64,000 nucleotides of DNA from Alkaliphilus sp. B6464 (GTDB lineage Bacteria > Bacillota > Clostridia > Peptostreptococcales > Natronincolaceae): NCBI RefSeq assembly GCF_018141165.1, contig NZ_CP058557.1, forward strand, positions 310,001 to 374,000, in the 5' to 3' direction. This document shows, in pieces, positions 8,735 through 18,607 of the stretch. Made by a program: the position numbers and the translations under genes. The first letter of the stretch is position 1; each line of letters begins with the position of its first letter. Below the pieces are notes generated by a model. The model worked only from the letters and a program-made list of their open reading frames with translations. It was not told where the DNA came from and made no database searches.

Positions 8735-9449
8735 GTGACATCACCTCCGTTGGTTAAGACTGTTTAACTTCCACCTTCATACGAAGGGTTCGTATTAGCA
8801 TGTCGTCAGTAGATTACTTCTTGTTCCGACTGGAGTCCTTCACTCCGAGTAGTTTTCTCCTCCTTCAAACATTGCTGTCTATAGTGACTAACGGCTACTC
8901 CTCATCATTACTATGACTCCTCTGACTCCTCAACACCTTCATTGAAGTGGTATTCTCCAATGTTGAGTCCTCTCCAGTTCCAATGAAACTATCCCTTCTT
9001 TTGTTCTAGTTTAGGTTCCCTCTCTACACCGAGGACTGTTTAGAAACTAATTATCCTAATCATCTCTAAACCTTTGATATTTCTATCATTGGATACAAGT
9101 ACCTCACGACTACTTGTATCAGTCCTAAAATCCGACTTTGTGCTGTCGGGCAACAATTACGATGCTTCACACAAGGGTTCGTATTCCTAACCATGCTAGA
9201 ACTTTTAAGGACACCCGCTCTATATAGCCTCTTTATGTCAAAGGGGAGGCATCAAGCATCACGACTTTACCGTGCTCTACACACTCGCCAGTACCACCTA
9301 GCTCATGCATAACGGGGTATCAGTGTCACCACTCTGGATAATTGTGGTGGGAGAGGATTTCACTCTCCAAATCGTTTCATTAGTTCAGATTCTTTTGAAT
9401 CTGCTCACTTTTGGCTCTTTCGAGTATTATATGTGAGAACTGGACACAC

Positions 9450-11718
9450 CATGGGATTTATTAAAGGCATAGTTGGCAAAGTCAATCATTTCATCATATA
9501 TTTTGTTCGCTACTTTCTCTGGCACACCATTTCGTATACATCCAGGAACCTCTACTTCGCCCTCTTCATTTGTTATTCCATATATAAAGTTCTTCCTTTC
9601 CTCTTCCATTACATCCATTTTCTTTTTACCCATGGCTCTTCTTACAATATCAGATCTACCATAGCTATATCCAGCCAAATCCCTTACTATCTGCATAACC
9701 TGCTCTTGGTACACCATACAACCATAGGTAACATCTAATATAGGTTCTAGGCTTTCATGCATGTATTCAATAGCCCCAGGCTTATTTTTATTTTCTATAT
9801 ATTTAGGTATAGAATCCATGGGGCCTGGGCGATACAATGAAATTCCTGCAATAATATCCTCAAAGCAATTTGGTTTTAGCTCCTTTAAAAATTGAATCAT
9901 TCCAGCACTTTCAAGCTGGAATAGCCCTAATGTTTCCCCTCTACTAATTAAGTCATAAACCTTTTCATCCTCATAGTTACAATTTGCAAAATCTATTTTA
10001 ATACCATGGTTCTTTTCAATAAGCTCTAGAGCGTCTTTAATTACTGTTAACGTCCTTAAACCGAGGAAATCCATCTTCAGCAGCCCTAACTCCTCCAATG
10101 TCCCCATAGTAAATTGGGTAGTACTATTATCATCATGAACGTATAAGGGCACATGTTCCTTTAATGGCTTTTTAGCTATTACTACACCTGCAGCATGGGT
10201 AGATGCATGTCTTGGCATTCCTTCTAGCCTTTTAGCCATATCTATTAAATATTTACCTTGTCTATCTTCTTCATATATTTTCTTTAATTCAGGATTCATA
10301 TTCAGGGCTTTATCTATTGTCATACCTATAGCAAATGGAATTTGCTTAGCTATTTTATCTACTTCATTATATGGCATATTAATAACACGACCGACGTCTC
10401 TAATGGCAGCCCTTGCCGCCATAGTTCCAAAGGTGATTATTTGTGCCACCTTATCTTCTCCATACTTTTGCTTTACATAATCTATAACTTCTTCCCGTCT
10501 TTCATAGCAAAAATCTATATCTATATCCGGCATAGATATTCTTTCTGGATTTAAAAAACGTTCGAAAATAAGATTATATTTAATTGGATCAACATCGGTT
10601 ATACCTAGTGTATAGGAAACAATACTTCCTGCTGCACTACCCCTGCCAGGCCCTACTGGTATTTTATTATCCTTTGCATATTTAATAAAATCCCAAACTA
10701 TAAGGAAGTATTCAACATAGCCCATTCTTTCAATAATAGAAAGCTCTTCATTTAAACGCTTCTCTAACTCCTCTGTTACTGGATTATATCGAGCCTCAAG
10801 TCCTTGAAAACAAATTGTTCTCAAATAGTCTGCTTTAGATACATTATTAGGCACTTCATATTCTGGTAAATGGATTGTATCAAAATCAAAATCCACATTG
10901 CACTGCTCTGCAATTTTTACTGTATTATATATGGCCTCTGGTGCGAAGGCAAAACGCTCCTTCATCTCTTCTGGAGATTTTAAGTAAAATTCATCATTAG
11001 GAAACTTCATACGTTCCTTATCTTCTATTATTTTCCCTGTTTGTATGCAAAGTAAAATATCGTGCGCCTGTGCATCTTCCTTATTGATATAGTGGATATC
11101 GTTAGTGGCCACTAATGGAATTCCTGTTTCTTTACTAAGCTTTACTAAACCTAAATTAACCTTTTTCTGCTCGTCCATATTATGGTCCTGTAACTCTAAA
11201 TAAAAGCTATCTTCTTCAAACATCTCCTTAAGTCGCAGAGCCAAGCTCTTAGCACTCTCGTATTGATCTTGAAGTAAAAACTGCTGGATCTCCCCTGCTA
11301 AACAAGCACTTAGGGCGATTATCCCTTTACTATACTTTGAAAGTTCGTCGTAATCTATTCGTGGTTTATAATAAAATCCTTCCAAGAATCCATTAGATAC
11401 TAGTTTAATTATATTTTGATAACCTTCTTGGTTTTTAGCTAATAATACAAGATGACCTTGGTATTTATCTTTTTGTGGATCTTTATCCACCATTTTTCTA
11501 GGTGCAGTATACACCTCACAGCCTATTATAGGCTTTATTCCTTTTTTCTTTGCCGCTTTGTAAAAGTCCACTACACCAAACATAGTACCATGGTCAGTAA
11601 TTGCTATAGCATTCATTCCCAATTCCTTTACCCTATCCATCACCTTACCTATAACAGTAAAACCATCGAGAAGACTATATTCTGTATGGACATGTAGATG
11701 AACAAAGTTACTGTCCAT
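9450..11718 (-). CDS. dnaE: DNA polymerase III alpha subunit, exon 1 (N-terminal part)
   Basis: Codons 1-756 plus one base of DnaE. The PHP domain (FVHLHVHTEYSLLDG, AITDHGTMFG) occupies residues 5-200 or so; GPGRGSAAGS and the catalytic palm motif PDIDIDFCYERR follow, then GMPRHASTHAAGVVI and the finger region ending AFNKSH. The uninterrupted frame runs seven codons into the intron and stops, so without splicing a 763-residue protein lacking the C-terminus would form. The ATG follows GTGAGGTGAAC. DnaE is the second replicative polymerase of Firmicutes alongside PolC, required for lagging-strand synthesis in Bacillus; whether this genome has another dnaE is unknown. Confidence 0.95.
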
Positions 11719-11794
11719 TTTTAGTTCACCTCACTTATTCTAAAAGTAAAAAAATTATAATTTTTTTATATTTAAATTATCTTATGTTACTTCT

Positions 11795-11823
11795 ATTATA
11801 ATAGATTACATAAAAACTTACAA
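11795..11823 (-). promoter_or_regulatory. Sigma-A type promoter of dnaE
   Basis: TTGTAA and TATAAT stand 17 bases apart on the minus strand, about 75 bases upstream of the dnaE ATG. The -35 box starts at the end of the preceding terminator. Confidence 0.65.
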
Positions 11824-11860
11824 AAGAAAACAGGAGATACCTCTTCAGATAACTCCTGCT
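11822..11860 (-). terminator. Terminator of the ABC exporter operon
   Basis: CAGGAGTTATC and GTATCTCCTG pair around a short loop and are followed by TTTTCTTTT on the minus strand. The hairpin is related in sequence to the one at 15375-15412. Confidence 0.85.
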
Positions 11861-11949
11861 TTTAGTGTGTTTAATATCTTTTATTTTAAATTTAGATAAG
11901 TTGTTCATGGATATAATCCTCTTTATTGTTCATCTAATTATTGTTTTCT

Positions 11950-12669
11950 TTATACCAAATTCTCTTCATAGTGTTCTCCTATAATCTGGATGATTTGTTT
12001 TAATTTTTCTTTTTGTATTACTCCTGTTAAATTTACTTCTCTTTGAAACCTTCCTTCATATAGATAAAGAATTCTATCTGCGTAGGATGCTATTTGAGGA
12101 CTATGTGTTATCATAATAATTGTATACCCTTCTTCATGAAGTGCAGTAAATAATTTCATTATTTCTTCTGAAGTTTTAGCATCAAGGGATGCTGTAGGTT
12201 CATCTGCAAGAATAATTCGCTTTTCACCTGCTAAAACCCTTGCAATTGCAACTCTTTGCTTTTGTCCCCCACTACATTGATTTAAAGTCTTATTTTTTAT
12301 ATCTTCAATACCTAATTTCGTCAATATATTTTCAATTTCTTCGTCTTTAATATTATCATTTATAAGTCTAATATTTTCCTCTACATTTAAAAAATCAATT
12401 AATTGGAAGTCTTGAAATATCATCCCTAAATTTTCTCTTCGTATATTTAAAAGCTGATTTTTTGTCTTTTTATGTAAAGCCATGTCTTTCAAATACACTT
12501 CTCCACTATAATCTTTTAAAATTCCTGAAATAATATTTAAAAATGTAGTTTTACCACAGCCACTTTCCCCCATGATAGCTATAAAATCTCCTTCTTCAAT
12601 ATTGCAATTCATATTTTGCAAAACTACTAGCTCCCCATATTTCTGTTCTTTTATTTGTATATCATACAT
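11950..12669 (-). CDS. ABC transporter ATP-binding protein (MacB/LolD-like)
   Basis: Walker A (GESGCGKTT), the signature CSGGQKQRVAIAR, Walker B (RIILADEPTASLD) and the switch His (ITHSPQ) are all intact, in about 239 residues. I favour the ATG at 12669, because GAAGG stands five bases upstream; a GTG at 12681 lacks a ribosome site. It follows the permease gene by a few bases and clearly forms the ATPase of that transporter. The type is typical for exporters of peptides or lipids and for mechanotransmission systems rather than for nutrient uptake. No substrate-binding protein or two-component system lies beside it to indicate the substrate. Confidence 0.9.
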   Translation of the reverse strand: MYDIQIKEQKYGELVVLQNMNCNIEEGDFIAIMGESGCGKTTFLNIISGILKDYSGEVYLKDMALHKKTKNQLLNIRRENLGMIFQDFQLIDFLNVEENIRLINDNIKDEEIENILTKLGIEDIKNKTLNQCSGGQKQRVAIARVLAGEKRIILADEPTASLDAKTSEEIMKLFTALHEEGYTIIMITHSPQIASYADRILYLYEGRFQREVNLTGVIQKEKLKQIIQIIGEHYEENLV

Positions 12670-12685
12670 AAATACCTTCACCTTT

Positions 12686-15118
12686 CTACTTTATTACCTG
12701 CATTAAGTCATATATAATATCCGTAAATCTACTTTTAAAAATAATAGATATAATAAATCCTAATGCTGTCCCAAGTATTAGAGTTGATATATTTAAAATA
12801 TTCATGCTATCCATGATATCTTTAGAATCTAAACCAATATTATAATAAGCTTTAATGTTTTTACTTTGACTTAATATATCATCCTCTTTTTTACACGTGT
12901 ATAGAGCTATTAGTAATACTCCATACAATATAAAAGTTATTGTCATAATAAATCTATTTATTCTTGTATTTAATGCTCCTATACTTTTCTTTATACTATC
13001 ATTATTATTTACCTTAATATCATACACTTTTTCTTCTGCTCCGAACTCTTCTAATTTGCTAATAAATTCTTCTTTAGCTTCTCTGTGCTTTAAGTTAATA
13101 ATTACATCAAAAAAGCCGTTTGCATATTTTCTATTTTTTATGGCACTAGTAAATACTGCACTTTTTGATGGGCCTGGAAAGATATAAATTGTATCACCGT
13201 TATTAGAGAATATATTCGTAATTCCTGCGACCGGGTATATTGCAGTATTCTGAAACCCTCCAACTACAAAGGATTCTATAAAAGAACCTACCTCAGAGTG
13301 TAGCTTATCTGCTATAGACTTAGTTATCCAAATTCTAAATTCAAATGGATTATGTTTATTTAGTTCATAATGCTCATTAAATCTTTCGCCTAATGTTAAA
13401 TAGTAAGGATACTTTTCTATAAAATCCTTTAATGTAGGATTATTTGTAAAGTCTGGATAATCTCCTATTTTAGGAGAATCAAGAAATTTTTTTGCATCTC
13501 CGTACAACCACACTACAGTTCCTTTATATATCGCTGCTGTTTCATTATTATCATATTTATGTATAAAAAAGTTATTTGACTCAGCACGAACAATCGCATA
13601 ATCTTTAATATCTTCGTGTATACTTGTAAATACCTCTCCTGTCATTCTTGCAGATACGTCATACTTTAAAACATTTGCACTTTGATATATATCTACTAAA
13701 GCATTTACCATGTGATTTGTTGAGAAAAATCCACTCCAGCAAATACAGGTTATAAGCATTAATATAAGATATTTATTAAAGTATATATTTAAAAATCTTT
13801 TAACATAAAATTTTCTTGTTATTACTTTACCTGCTTCATTTGTTCTAATTTTAATAACTTTAGGCTTATTCGCTATGTACTTAAAAACAATGTGAAGTAG
13901 CATTGTAAATAGATACAGTATAATTGCTACTATAAAACAATATTTAATTATAGTAAGATTAAATTGATACAAGTCTTGTAAATAAATAACCTTGTATCCA
14001 AAAATGATTTTAATTAATATATTTCCTATAAACCATGCGACTATGCCCAAAAGACATATATACCCTTCATGTAATAATTCAGCTAGTTTCTGTTTCGACT
14101 TTTTGTAGCCTATCTTATATAAAGTATCAAAAAATGGCTTTGTATATCTATTCTGTAAGTATATTAAATATGTTAATGCAGAAAACATTAACATATTTAA
14201 AGATATAAACTGAAAAATATTAATAAATTTCATAGTATTATTAATATTTTGGCTATTTCTAATTAAATCATATGTACACTCTGCCTTAATAAATGATGTA
14301 TCATAATTTTTTACTCTAAGTCTTAAATATCCATCTAAGTTATACTCATTTTCTTTGTCGTATTCATTAAAGACAACTTGATATCTAGACAATAGATTAT
14401 AACTATCTTCCCTATCTTCTTCATATGTTGAAACAATATTTTCAAAAGTTTCATCACTTACAAAACTTTGATCGGTATACGTTATATTTCCACTATCAAC
14501 TAGATCATCAGTATTGCTTAAATAGTTTAGATATCTTTTTTCTAGACCACTGTGGTTATATACAGCTACTATTTTAAATTCCATTTCATCTTTTTTATAT
14601 ACTTGTTTTGCCAATAGAGGATTATCTGCATTTTCTGTTACTCTATAGTCAATAGGTATTTTTATTGTTTTACCAATAGCTTTTTTTATAGAACCAAAAT
14701 TAGTATATGCATAGTAAGAGGATACTGCTATTTCCCCTTCAGAAAGATCCTCTATCTTCTTACCCCTTACATCTTTATATGTTGAATCAATTGATTTTAC
14801 TATGTACATACCTTCAGCCATGTTAAGTGTAGCGAAAGCTTCAGACTCTTTAATTTCTTTAATATTAAATCTTTCTATTACAGAGTCTTCCTTTGCATAT
14901 TCAATAAAATTTGAAGGAAGATTATATCCTTTAAGATTTTTTACATAGAATGTAGTTAGTGGTACTCCTTGACTTTCAATTTTTTGAAATAGCATTTCAC
15001 TTCCATAAAAAAGTACTACAAATATCTGAGTTAATATGAGGCTTATAATAATAATGCTAACCTTTAATACTTTTATATATAAAGAGTAATGCGAATTAAT
15101 TTTTGATATATTCTTCAT
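12686..15118 (-). CDS. FtsX/MacB-type ABC transporter permease
   Basis: About 810 residues. A hydrophobic segment near residues 18-40 is followed by a roughly 250-residue extracytoplasmic region, then a cluster of hydrophobic segments (about 300-325, 350-372, 385-410), another segment near 450, a second extracytoplasmic region (about 470-715) and two to three final segments. This is the doubled FtsX-core arrangement of lipoprotein/antimicrobial-peptide exporters. The ATG at 15118 has AGAAGG eight bases upstream; a GTG nine bases further has none. The ATPase gene follows directly. No conserved motif identifies a substrate; immunity or stress export is only a guess. Confidence 0.75.
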   Translation of the reverse strand: MKNISKINSHYSLYIKVLKVSIIIISLILTQIFVVLFYGSEMLFQKIESQGVPLTTFYVKNLKGYNLPSNFIEYAKEDSVIERFNIKEIKESEAFATLNMAEGMYIVKSIDSTYKDVRGKKIEDLSEGEIAVSSYYAYTNFGSIKKAIGKTIKIPIDYRVTENADNPLLAKQVYKKDEMEFKIVAVYNHSGLEKRYLNYLSNTDDLVDSGNITYTDQSFVSDETFENIVSTYEEDREDSYNLLSRYQVVFNEYDKENEYNLDGYLRLRVKNYDTSFIKAECTYDLIRNSQNINNTMKFINIFQFISLNMLMFSALTYLIYLQNRYTKPFFDTLYKIGYKKSKQKLAELLHEGYICLLGIVAWFIGNILIKIIFGYKVIYLQDLYQFNLTIIKYCFIVAIILYLFTMLLHIVFKYIANKPKVIKIRTNEAGKVITRKFYVKRFLNIYFNKYLILMLITCICWSGFFSTNHMVNALVDIYQSANVLKYDVSARMTGEVFTSIHEDIKDYAIVRAESNNFFIHKYDNNETAAIYKGTVVWLYGDAKKFLDSPKIGDYPDFTNNPTLKDFIEKYPYYLTLGERFNEHYELNKHNPFEFRIWITKSIADKLHSEVGSFIESFVVGGFQNTAIYPVAGITNIFSNNGDTIYIFPGPSKSAVFTSAIKNRKYANGFFDVIINLKHREAKEEFISKLEEFGAEEKVYDIKVNNNDSIKKSIGALNTRINRFIMTITFILYGVLLIALYTCKKEDDILSQSKNIKAYYNIGLDSKDIMDSMNILNISTLILGTALGFIISIIFKSRFTDIIYDLMQVIK

Positions 15119-15236
15119 TGTTTTCACCTTCTATCCATGGTTACTATAACAATAATTTTAAATACTATATTATCTTCAAAAGATTATTTTTGTTGAGCCA
15201 CATTTTTCATACATAGTCATTTGTAAAAATCATAAT

Positions 15237-15252
15237 AATTGTTTAAACAATT
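15237..15252. repeat. Perfect 16-bp palindrome upstream of the ABC exporter
   Basis: AATTGTTTAAACAATT is perfectly symmetric and lies about 120 bases upstream of the permease start. The rest of the 310-base gap (15128-15437) shows no gene, only this palindrome, a repeat-like piece near 15350 and the ftcD terminator. It could be an operator, but AT-rich DNA yields such sites by chance too. Confidence 0.35.
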
Positions 15253-15374
15253 CTTTCTGGTTGTGCATCATAGAATATTATATGACTATCATTACACAAT
15301 TAGGCAATGATTCTTATAGCGAAGTAATTATATAAAAACTACAGTAAGATTCTTCACTACATTCAGAATGACAA

Positions 15375-15412
15375 TAAAAACAGGAGCTACTATTCGAATA
15401 ACTCCTGTTTTA
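15375..15412 (-). terminator. Terminator of hutU-ftcD, probably bidirectional
   Basis: ACAGGAGTTATT and AATAGTAGCTCCTGT pair with one interior mismatch and are followed by TTTTTATT on the minus strand. T-rich sequence also follows on the plus strand. Confidence 0.85.
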
Positions 15413-15437
15413 TACTCTGTTTTTTACCTTTTAAAAT

Positions 15438-16343
15438 CTATTCCATCATTCTATACTCAAGTACCTGATCCATTGAAAAATCTTCTACACCTAGATAGTA
15501 AACTGCTGTGTCTATCAAAGCTTCCATTGGCAACAATCCTATTATTTCACTTCCAACTACATTTACACCATAGCGTCTAGCCTCTATTTTAATAAGCTCA
15601 AATGCACGATATAATGCAGTTTTTGTATAATCAGTCATATTCATGGAAACTTGAACAATTCCGCGTTCCTTTAGATCTATACCTATACCTTTACAATATC
15701 TAAGTCCTCCAGTTAAATGTCTTACATTTTTAGCAATTTTGTTCGCAATTTCTATATTTGGAGTATCTATATTAACATTAAATGCTACTAGTGGCATTCT
15801 AGCTCCCACAGCAGTTATACCTGCGGTTGGATGTATATTGCTTTCTCCAAAGTCTGGTGCCCAGTCTGGATCTTTAACCTTTTCAGCCATACCTTCAAAC
15901 TGTCCTTTTCTAACAGTAGCTAAGTTTTCTCTAGCAGGGCTTGAAGCGGCCTTCTCGTAAAGGAAGATTGGTAGTTTGTGCTTTTCCCAAGCTTCTTTGC
16001 CTACCTCCTTTGCCAGTTCAACAGCTTCCTCCATGGTCATATTTTTAATAGGAATAAAGGGCACAACATCTATAGCTCCCATTCTAGGGTGCTGACCTTC
16101 GTGCTTTGTCATATCTATCTCCTTAATTGCTATTCCCATAGCCTCAATAACAGCCGCCTTTACAGCTTCAGGTTCACCTACTACAGTGACTACTGCCCTA
16201 TTGTGGTCAAAGTCATTACTATAGTCTAAAAGTTTAACTCCTTCTTTACCTCTAAAAGGATTTATTATTCTTTCTATTTTTTCTAAATCTCTTCCCTCAC
16301 TAAAATTAGGTACACATTGAACTATCTTTTTTACATTGCTCAT
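15438..16343 (-). CDS. ftcD: Glutamate formimidoyltransferase
   Basis: This enzyme transfers the formimino group of N-formimino-glutamate to tetrahydrofolate, the last step of one histidine-degradation route. KIVQCVPNFSEGRD at the N-terminus, DHNRAVVTVVG, KHEGQHPRMGAIDVVPF and the long glycine-rich stretch around FGESNIHPTAGITAVGARMP are family-typical. Start at 16343 (301 residues) follows GGGTGGACGAA; an upstream in-frame start has no ribosome site. Only the transferase domain is present; the cyclodeaminase domain of the mammalian fusion is absent. hutU lies 31 bases upstream in the same operon. hutH and hutI are not in the window. Confidence 0.95.
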   Translation of the reverse strand: MSNVKKIVQCVPNFSEGRDLEKIERIINPFRGKEGVKLLDYSNDFDHNRAVVTVVGEPEAVKAAVIEAMGIAIKEIDMTKHEGQHPRMGAIDVVPFIPIKNMTMEEAVELAKEVGKEAWEKHKLPIFLYEKAASSPARENLATVRKGQFEGMAEKVKDPDWAPDFGESNIHPTAGITAVGARMPLVAFNVNIDTPNIEIANKIAKNVRHLTGGLRYCKGIGIDLKERGIVQVSMNMTDYTKTALYRAFELIKIEARRYGVNVVGSEIIGLLPMEALIDTAVYYLGVEDFSMDQVLEYRMME

Positions 16344-16374
16344 TTCGTCCACCCTTTCAGTCATATTATTTAAA

Positions 16375-18408
16375 TTACTTTTTTGCAAAAGCAGATTCAA
16401 CTAAATTTTTAACTAATTCTTCCTTAGGTATATAAGGTATAGTAATATGGTCAGTTCCATCATTATTTTTGTTATACTCCATACTAGTAGTAATGGAATT
16501 TTCATTTCTTGCCCAAGCTCTTCTTGCCACGCCACCCATTACATCCCATGGCATGGCAGACTTTAATATGTTATCCACCCTCTCACTTCCATCTAGTACC
16601 ATTCCAAAACCACCATTAATAGATTTACCAATACCTACTCCGCCACCGTTATGCAGTGCTATTAAGCTCATACCCCTTGCAGCATTTCCAGCAAAACATT
16701 GGGTAGCCATATCTGCCATAACATTGCTTCCATCTTTAATATTAGCTGTTTCTCTAAATGGAGAGTCTGTACCACTAACATCGTGGTGATCCCTACCTAG
16801 CATAATAGGGCCTACTTCTCTATTTCGTACTATCTCATTAAACTTCAATGCTATCTTTGTTCTTCCCATAGCATCTTGATAAAGTATTCTTGCCTGGGTT
16901 CCTACTACTAATTTATTTTGTTCTGCATCTCTAATCCACACATAGTTATCTCTATCCTGACCTCTTCTATTTGGATCAATACAGTCCATTGCAGCTTTAT
17001 CTGTCTTAATTAAATCTTCATGCTCTCCACTTAAACAAACCCAACGGAAAGGCCCATATCCATAGTCAAACAGCTCTGGTCCCATAATATCTTCAACATA
17101 GGATGGGAAAATAAAGCCGTCTTTTTCATCCACTCCATTTTTAGAAATTTCCTTTACTCCTGCATCATATATAGCCTTCATAAATGAATTACCATAGTCA
17201 AAGAAATAAGTTCCTCTTTCTACTAAGGTTTTAATAAGTTTAAAATGGGTTCTTAAGGTTTCATCTACTCGATTTTTAAATTGTTCTCTATCTTTTTTAA
17301 GCATTTCTGTTCTCTCATCAAAGTTTAGTCCTTGTGGACAATATCCACCATCATAAACAGCATGGCAAGAGGTTTGATCTGACAATAGCTCTACTTTTAT
17401 ATTATTTTTAACAACATAATCTAATAGATCTACAACATTGCCATGATAAGCGATTGAAATTGGTTCCTTCTTATCTAAATATTCTTTCGCAATATTAAAT
17501 ATTTCTTCTAAATCTGCTGAATATCTATTTACCCATCCTTGGTCATGTCTTGTCCTTATTCTTGAATAATCAACTTCAGCAATAATAGAAACACCATTTG
17601 CTATTTCCATGGCCTTAGGTTGAGCACCACTCATTCCTCCAAGTCCTGAGCTTATGAAAAGCTTTCCTCTTAAGTCCTCATCAGGTCCCATACCAAACTT
17701 TAATCTTCCTGCATTTAACAATGTATTAAAGGTTCCATGTACAATTCCTTGAGGACCAATGTACATCCATCCTCCGGCTGTCATTTGCCCATAGTTAGCC
17801 ACACCCATTTGCTCCGCTATTTCCCAATCATTCAGATTATCAAACATTCCTATCATTAAAGCATTTGTAATTATAACTCTAGGACTGTCTGGCTTTGATC
17901 TGAATAGTCCTAATGGATGTCCGGACTCAATCACTAAGGTTTGGTGATCTGTCATTACCTCTAAATATTTTTTAATTAATCTATATTGCATCCAATTTTG
18001 AAATACACTTCCTGTTTCTCCATAGGTTACTAGCTCGTATGGATAAAGAGCTACATCAAAATCTAAATTATTATCTATCATTACTTGAAAAGCTTTACCT
18101 TCTATACAGTTCCCCTTATATTCATGTATAGGTCTTCCCTTTATATGTCCTTCTGGTCTGAATCTATATCCATAAATTCTTCCCATTGTCATAAGTTCCT
18201 CTAAAAACTCTGGTGCTAAAGTTTCATGTAACTCTTCTGGTACATATCTTAGAGCATTTTTAAGGGCAGTTTCTGTCTGTTCTTTGCTTAATTTAAATCC
18301 CCTATCTGGTGCTCTTCTAATACCTTCAATAAATTTAGGCATTTCTGGAAGTACATTATCTAGCTTAATAGTCATTGCATTTGAGATATCAATATTATTA
18401 ATCAACAA
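16375..18408 (-). CDS. hutU: Urocanate hydratase
   Basis: Urocanate hydratase converts urocanate to imidazolonepropionate with tightly bound NAD+. FISSGLGGMSGAQPKA is the NAD-binding glycine loop; QTSCHAVYDGGY, GRDHHDVSGTDSPFRE and LHNGGGVGIGKS are conserved blocks. About 677 residues, the longer urocanase type rather than the roughly 550-residue proteobacterial one. The start is unusual: GGGAGGAG precedes two adjacent TTG codons (18408, 18405), and the nearest upstream ATG overlaps the ribosome site, so I choose TTG 18408. A strong promoter sits directly upstream, leaving a leader of only about 20 bases. Confidence 0.93.
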   Translation of the reverse strand: MLINNIDISNAMTIKLDNVLPEMPKFIEGIRRAPDRGFKLSKEQTETALKNALRYVPEELHETLAPEFLEELMTMGRIYGYRFRPEGHIKGRPIHEYKGNCIEGKAFQVMIDNNLDFDVALYPYELVTYGETGSVFQNWMQYRLIKKYLEVMTDHQTLVIESGHPLGLFRSKPDSPRVIITNALMIGMFDNLNDWEIAEQMGVANYGQMTAGGWMYIGPQGIVHGTFNTLLNAGRLKFGMGPDEDLRGKLFISSGLGGMSGAQPKAMEIANGVSIIAEVDYSRIRTRHDQGWVNRYSADLEEIFNIAKEYLDKKEPISIAYHGNVVDLLDYVVKNNIKVELLSDQTSCHAVYDGGYCPQGLNFDERTEMLKKDREQFKNRVDETLRTHFKLIKTLVERGTYFFDYGNSFMKAIYDAGVKEISKNGVDEKDGFIFPSYVEDIMGPELFDYGYGPFRWVCLSGEHEDLIKTDKAAMDCIDPNRRGQDRDNYVWIRDAEQNKLVVGTQARILYQDAMGRTKIALKFNEIVRNREVGPIMLGRDHHDVSGTDSPFRETANIKDGSNVMADMATQCFAGNAARGMSLIALHNGGGVGIGKSINGGFGMVLDGSERVDNILKSAMPWDVMGGVARRAWARNENSITTSMEYNKNNDGTDHITIPYIPKEELVKNLVESAFAKK

Positions 18409-18435
18409 AATCACTCCTCCCATACTATTAAGAAT

Positions 18436-18464
18436 ATTATAACAACTAAGCTTGGTAAGGTCAA
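18436..18464 (-). promoter_or_regulatory. Sigma-A promoter of hutU-ftcD
   Basis: TTGACC, a 17-base spacer and TATAAT on the minus strand, close to consensus, about 30 bases ahead of the TTG start. No operator palindrome overlaps it. Confidence 0.8.
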
Positions 18465-18518
18465 AAAATTCTCAAAATTCATCTGCTCTAATAGATATAA
18501 AATTATACCTTATACAGC

Positions 18519-18546
18519 AAAAAAAGAAAGCTACAAACAAGCTTTC
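18519..18546 (-). terminator. Terminator of whiA
   Basis: GAAAGCT and AGCTTTC pair around a 7-base loop and are followed by seven T residues on the minus strand. Confidence 0.9.
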
Positions 18547-18607
18547 TTCTATACTTTAGGACAATCAATACATAACTTTTACCAATTGTTAAATATTTTT
18601 AATTTTT

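Larger units (their letters stand above)
7681..9449 (-). mobile_element. Group II intron inserted in dnaE
   Basis: The 1769-base insert begins GTGTG (group II consensus GUGYG) at 9449 and ends ...GACAT at 7681, matching the AY 3' end. A canonical domain V is present near 7747, followed by a domain VI-like segment with an A eight bases from the 3' end as candidate branch point. About 715 bases of domain I-III-like structured sequence precede an ORF. Excising exactly these bases restores the DnaE frame. Insertion is after the first base of codon 757. A candidate EBS1 (CATGG at 9195-9191, preceded by G) pairs with the exon end CCATG, and that G could pair with the first exon-2 base C, as in IIA-type introns; this pairing is inference. 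Confidence 0.93.

Noticed and set aside
15368-15580. 70-codon plus-strand ORF beside ftcD
   Set aside because: It runs through the terminator and opposite ftcD; no start signal.
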